Below, piece after piece: positions 5,593 through 7,828 of a stretch of DNA of 7,828 bases. A program made the position numbers and the translations under genes. Below the pieces are notes generated by a model. That model worked only from the letters and a program-made list of their open reading frames with translations. It had not been told where the DNA came from and did no database searches. This DNA is from Alphaproteobacteria bacterium. GTDB taxonomy: Bacteria; Pseudomonadota; Alphaproteobacteria; Puniceispirillales; Puniceispirillaceae. Positions within the stretch are counted from its first letter, which is position 1. Each line of letters opens with the position of its first letter. Location of the stretch: assembly GCA_011522945.1 (NCBI GenBank), contig WTHY01000014.1, forward strand, positions 1-7,828, written 5' to 3'.

Positions 5593-7173
5593 ATGGAATT
5601 TGATTATATTATCATAGGTGGCGGATCTGCTGGCTGTGTTATGGCCTCCAGACTATCTGAAAATCCAGCATATTCTGTTTTGCTGATCGAGGCTGGCAGC
5701 CAAGACAAGCACCCGCTATATCACTGGCCTGCTGGTTTTGCCAAAATGACGAAAGGCATTGGTAGCTGGGGATGGGACACCGTCCCCCAACGCCATATGC
5801 AGCGGAAAATCTTTCGCTTCACCCAAGCCAAGGTCATGGGTGGCGGCTCAACTATAAATGCACAAATATACACTCGTGGTGCACGCCAGGATTATGATGA
5901 ATGGCGACAGTTGGGATGTGTCGGCTGGTCTTATGATGATGTACTTCCCTACTATAAAAAATCAGAAGATAATGACAGTTTTGATGATGCATATCACGCT
6001 ACAGGAGGACCACTGGCTGTAAGCCAGCCCCGTGCACCACTACCAGTTTGTGATGCCTTTTTTGATGCTGCTGCAGAGCTAGGCATTCCCCGCAATTTTG
6101 ATATGTCCGGACAGGCACAAGACGGCGTAGGCTTTTACCAACTCACGCAAAGAGATGCCCGCAGATGCTCTAGCGCCAAAGCCTATCTGAGTCATGCCCG
6201 TCACCGCAAAAATCTCCAGATTTTGACTGATAGTCAGGTAAAACGTCTATATCTGATTGATGGGCGTGCCTCGCATGTAGAAATGCAAAATGGTGATCTC
6301 CACAAAGCAAGAGCAGAAATCATCTTATCCTGCGGCGCTGTTGGCACACCCAGACTGCTACAACTTTCTGGTATCGGCGATTCAGAGTGCTTAAAACAGG
6401 CAGGTATAGAGCCTGTCTTACATCTGCCTGAGATCGGCAAGAATTTTCAGGACCATCTTGATCTTTATTGTATCGCAGAGCTGTCTGGCCATCATAGCTA
6501 TGACAAATATGCTAACCCCTTTTATGCTGCTGCTGCTCTGATACGGTATCTCCTCACGCGCACCGGGCCAGTAGCATCCTCTTTATTCGAAACTGGCGGA
6601 TTTTGGTATGTCGACCACGCTGCGCGTTCGCCAGATGTGCAGATGCATTTGGGACTAGGTACAGGGATCGAGCATGGAGTTGTGGCAATGCCGACCGGTG
6701 GTATTACACTAAATTCCTGCTATTTGAGACCGCGTTCACGTGGCACTGTATTATTGGCAGGCCCGCATCTGTCACAAGCGCCGCTGATAGACCCAAATTA
6801 TCTGGCAGATGAGCATGACCGCGCCATGTCGATAGCGGGCCTGAAACTCACACAGAAAATATTAGGGGCAAAGGCACTCGCGCCATTCATCAGGCAAGAA
6901 CAGCTGCCTGGGCCGGATGTCATATCTGATGAAGCGTATTTTGCTTATATTTGCCAGCATTCTAAAACCTCACATCACGCAGCTGGCACAGCCCGAATGG
7001 GAGCGGACAAAGCCTCAGTTGTGGATGTCAGATTGCGCGTCAGAGGCGTTGACGGTCTAAGAATTGTGGATAATTCCATTATGCCGCAATTGATTTCATC
7101 AAACACCAATGCAGCCGCTATGATGATTGCAGAAAAAGCCTCTGATATGATGAAAGCAGATCAACGCTCATAA
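5593..7173 (+). CDS. GMC-family FAD oxidoreductase (alcohol/choline/sorbose dehydrogenase type)
   Basis: This 526-residue flavoprotein belongs to the glucose-methanol-choline family, which oxidises a primary or secondary alcohol group to a carbonyl. The FAD site GGGSAG is at 9-14, with the ribose-binding Glu33. GMC signature 1 begins at AKVMGGGST (79-87) and signature 2 is GTPRLLQLSGIG (251-262). The catalytic His is probably His462 in HAAGTARMG and its partner Asn506 in NTNAA. There is no signal peptide or membrane segment, so it is cytoplasmic. It resembles AlkJ, L-sorbose dehydrogenase and BetA alike, and I cannot choose a substrate from sequence. It starts 30 bases after the ATPase stop with AGGGA 4 bases upstream, so it is likely co-transcribed and may act on the imported compound or its product. 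Its final 13 bases overlap the convergent regulator gene. Confidence 0.92.
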   Translation: MEFDYIIIGGGSAGCVMASRLSENPAYSVLLIEAGSQDKHPLYHWPAGFAKMTKGIGSWGWDTVPQRHMQRKIFRFTQAKVMGGGSTINAQIYTRGARQDYDEWRQLGCVGWSYDDVLPYYKKSEDNDSFDDAYHATGGPLAVSQPRAPLPVCDAFFDAAAELGIPRNFDMSGQAQDGVGFYQLTQRDARRCSSAKAYLSHARHRKNLQILTDSQVKRLYLIDGRASHVEMQNGDLHKARAEIILSCGAVGTPRLLQLSGIGDSECLKQAGIEPVLHLPEIGKNFQDHLDLYCIAELSGHHSYDKYANPFYAAAALIRYLLTRTGPVASSLFETGGFWYVDHAARSPDVQMHLGLGTGIEHGVVAMPTGGITLNSCYLRPRSRGTVLLAGPHLSQAPLIDPNYLADEHDRAMSIAGLKLTQKILGAKALAPFIRQEQLPGPDVISDEAYFAYICQHSKTSHHAAGTARMGADKASVVDVRLRVRGVDGLRIVDNSIMPQLISSNTNAAAMMIAEKASDMMKADQRS

Positions 7174-7799
7174 GTTTTAACAAGTCGTAAAATTGTCTCA
7201 ATATTAAATTTGAGACGCTCATTATAAGCCTCGGCACTGTCCAAATCTCTTTGATAGACAATAGCGCCCGTATGTCTGTTTGTTAGATAATAATATCCAA
7301 TGGCTGCAATTGTAATGTTTAGCTGTACAGGATCAATACCAGACCGAAACTGTCCAGAGGCAACACCCTTATCTAGAATTGCGCCTACCATTGAGACAAA
7401 TTTATTACTGATGTCTTCAATTATTTTCGATTTCTTTAGATGCTTTCCCTTATGCAAATTCTCACTATTCACGAGTGTGATGAACTCAGGGTTCTTTAAA
7501 TAATAATCCCAGGTGAATCTCACCAATTTGATCAGCGCTTCTTCTGGGTCAAGCTCTATCAAATTTAGGCTTTGTTCAGCACCTCGGATTTCTATGTAAG
7601 CATCTTCTAGGGTCTTTAAAAATAGTGCTTCTTTATTGCCGAAATAATGATAAATCATCCGCTTATTCGCTTTTGATTTCAGAGCAATTTCGTCTATGCG
7701 GGCACCCCCTAAACCTTTCTTAGAAAATTCATTTTTTGCCGCTGTTAATATACGTTTTTTCGTCGCCGACGCGTCTCTTTTCTGTGAGATTGGTTTAAT
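7161..7799 (-). CDS. TetR/AcrR-family transcriptional regulator (start codon abnormal or lost)
   Basis: The TetR DNA-binding domain is clear: TKKRILTAAKNEF, then the helix-turn-helix running through IDEIALKSKANKRMIYHYFGNKEALF, residues about 13-60 counted from the ATT at 7799. An all-helical ligand domain follows to the TGA at 7161, for about 212 residues, a normal length. The first ATG in frame is at 7658, inside the recognition helix, and would remove the DNA-binding half. Upstream the frame has no ATG, GTG or TTG before a TAG at 7805-7803. A GTG lies beyond that at 7820, preceded by TAA. I mark the unusual ATT at 7799 as a placeholder start. Alternatives are a nonsense mutation, a frameshift from the other frame open to the window edge, or a sequence error. 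It is the likely local regulator of the transporter/GMC operon. Confidence 0.8.
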   Translation of the reverse strand: MKPISQKRDASATKKRILTAAKNEFSKKGLGGARIDEIALKSKANKRMIYHYFGNKEALFLKTLEDAYIEIRGAEQSLNLIELDPEEALIKLVRFTWDYYLKNPEFITLVNSENLHKGKHLKKSKIIEDISNKFVSMVGAILDKGVASGQFRSGIDPVQLNITIAAIGYYYLTNRHTGAIVYQRDLDSAEAYNERLKFNIETILRLVKTYER

Positions 7800-7804
7800 C
7801 GTCT

Positions 7805-7812
7805 AAACGTTT
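7805..7812. promoter_or_regulatory. AAACGTTT palindrome beside the TetR 5' end
   Basis: This perfect 8-base palindrome with central CG lies just outside the placeholder start of the regulator gene. It overlaps the last base of the in-frame TAG by one position. If the gene truly starts downstream of it, the palindrome could be an operator for self-regulation. It does not match the AGTTAC or CTGATATA motifs near the transporter. It is short enough to be chance. Confidence 0.25.
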
Positions 7813-7828
7813 GGGATCACTTATTAAC

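Noticed and set aside
6234..6812. Open frames inside the GMC gene (6234-6440 leftward, 6603-6812 rightward)
   Set aside because: They are alternative frames of a gene whose own frame carries all family motifs.
7195..7216. Inverted repeat GTCTCAA / TTGAGAC as a terminator for the GMC operon
   Set aside because: It has a 7-base AT-rich stem and 8-base loop with no T-run following, and it lies within the TetR coding sequence.
7300..7503. Rightward open frame opposite the TetR gene
   Set aside because: It is antisense to the TetR ligand domain and has no recognisable features.
7161..7658. ATG 7658 as the true start of the TetR gene
   Set aside because: It falls inside the recognition helix; the conserved TetR N-terminal domain continues in frame for about 47 codons upstream.
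1..7828. tRNA, rRNA, CRISPR array, insertion sequence or attachment site
   Set aside because: I looked for cloverleaf-like segments, regular repeat-spacer patterns, transposase motifs and terminal inverted repeats and found none.

Overview
The window looks like part of a Gram-negative, alphaproteobacterium-like chromosome of modest GC content, possibly a marine lineage. This rests on protein resemblance, the AT-rich intergenic DNA and the style of the genes; I could not search or measure it. The core is a complete carbohydrate-type (CUT1) ABC importer, and its four subunits resemble the Pseudomonas glucose/mannose system GtsABCD as I remember it. It is followed by a GMC-family flavin oxidoreductase.

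Layout: positions 1-767 hold the N-terminal 255 codons of a leftward FAD amine/amino-acid oxidoreductase resembling D-arginine dehydrogenase (DauA), which runs off the left edge. Positions 768-1296 are a 529-base divergent intergenic region with no convincing gene. It carries two operator-like palindromes, a set of short direct repeats and a promoter/inverted-repeat combination. Rightward from 1297 come the periplasmic binding protein, a strong terminator-like hairpin, a U-rich leader with a tandem 11-base repeat, two inner-membrane permeases overlapping by ATGA, the ATPase (4-base gap), and the GMC oxidoreductase (30-base gap). A leftward TetR-family regulator converges on the GMC gene and overlaps its last 13 bases.

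How the genes may work together: the binding protein captures a sugar or polyol, the permeases and ATPase import it, and the cytoplasmic GMC enzyme (no signal peptide) may oxidise it or a product of it. The TetR protein is the obvious local candidate regulator. The hairpin between the binding-protein and permease genes should give an excess of binding protein over the membrane parts. The link to the divergent DauA-like gene is only positional.

Most worth a second look: the TetR reading frame has no ATG, GTG or TTG that would include its DNA-binding domain without crossing a TAG codon. The other main leads are the paired palindromes in the divergent region, the attenuator plus U-rich leader inside the transporter operon, and a DauA-like enzyme with Met where I recall an active-site His. 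I saw no tRNA, rRNA, CRISPR array, insertion sequence or phage gene, and nothing that clearly amounts to an undescribed system.
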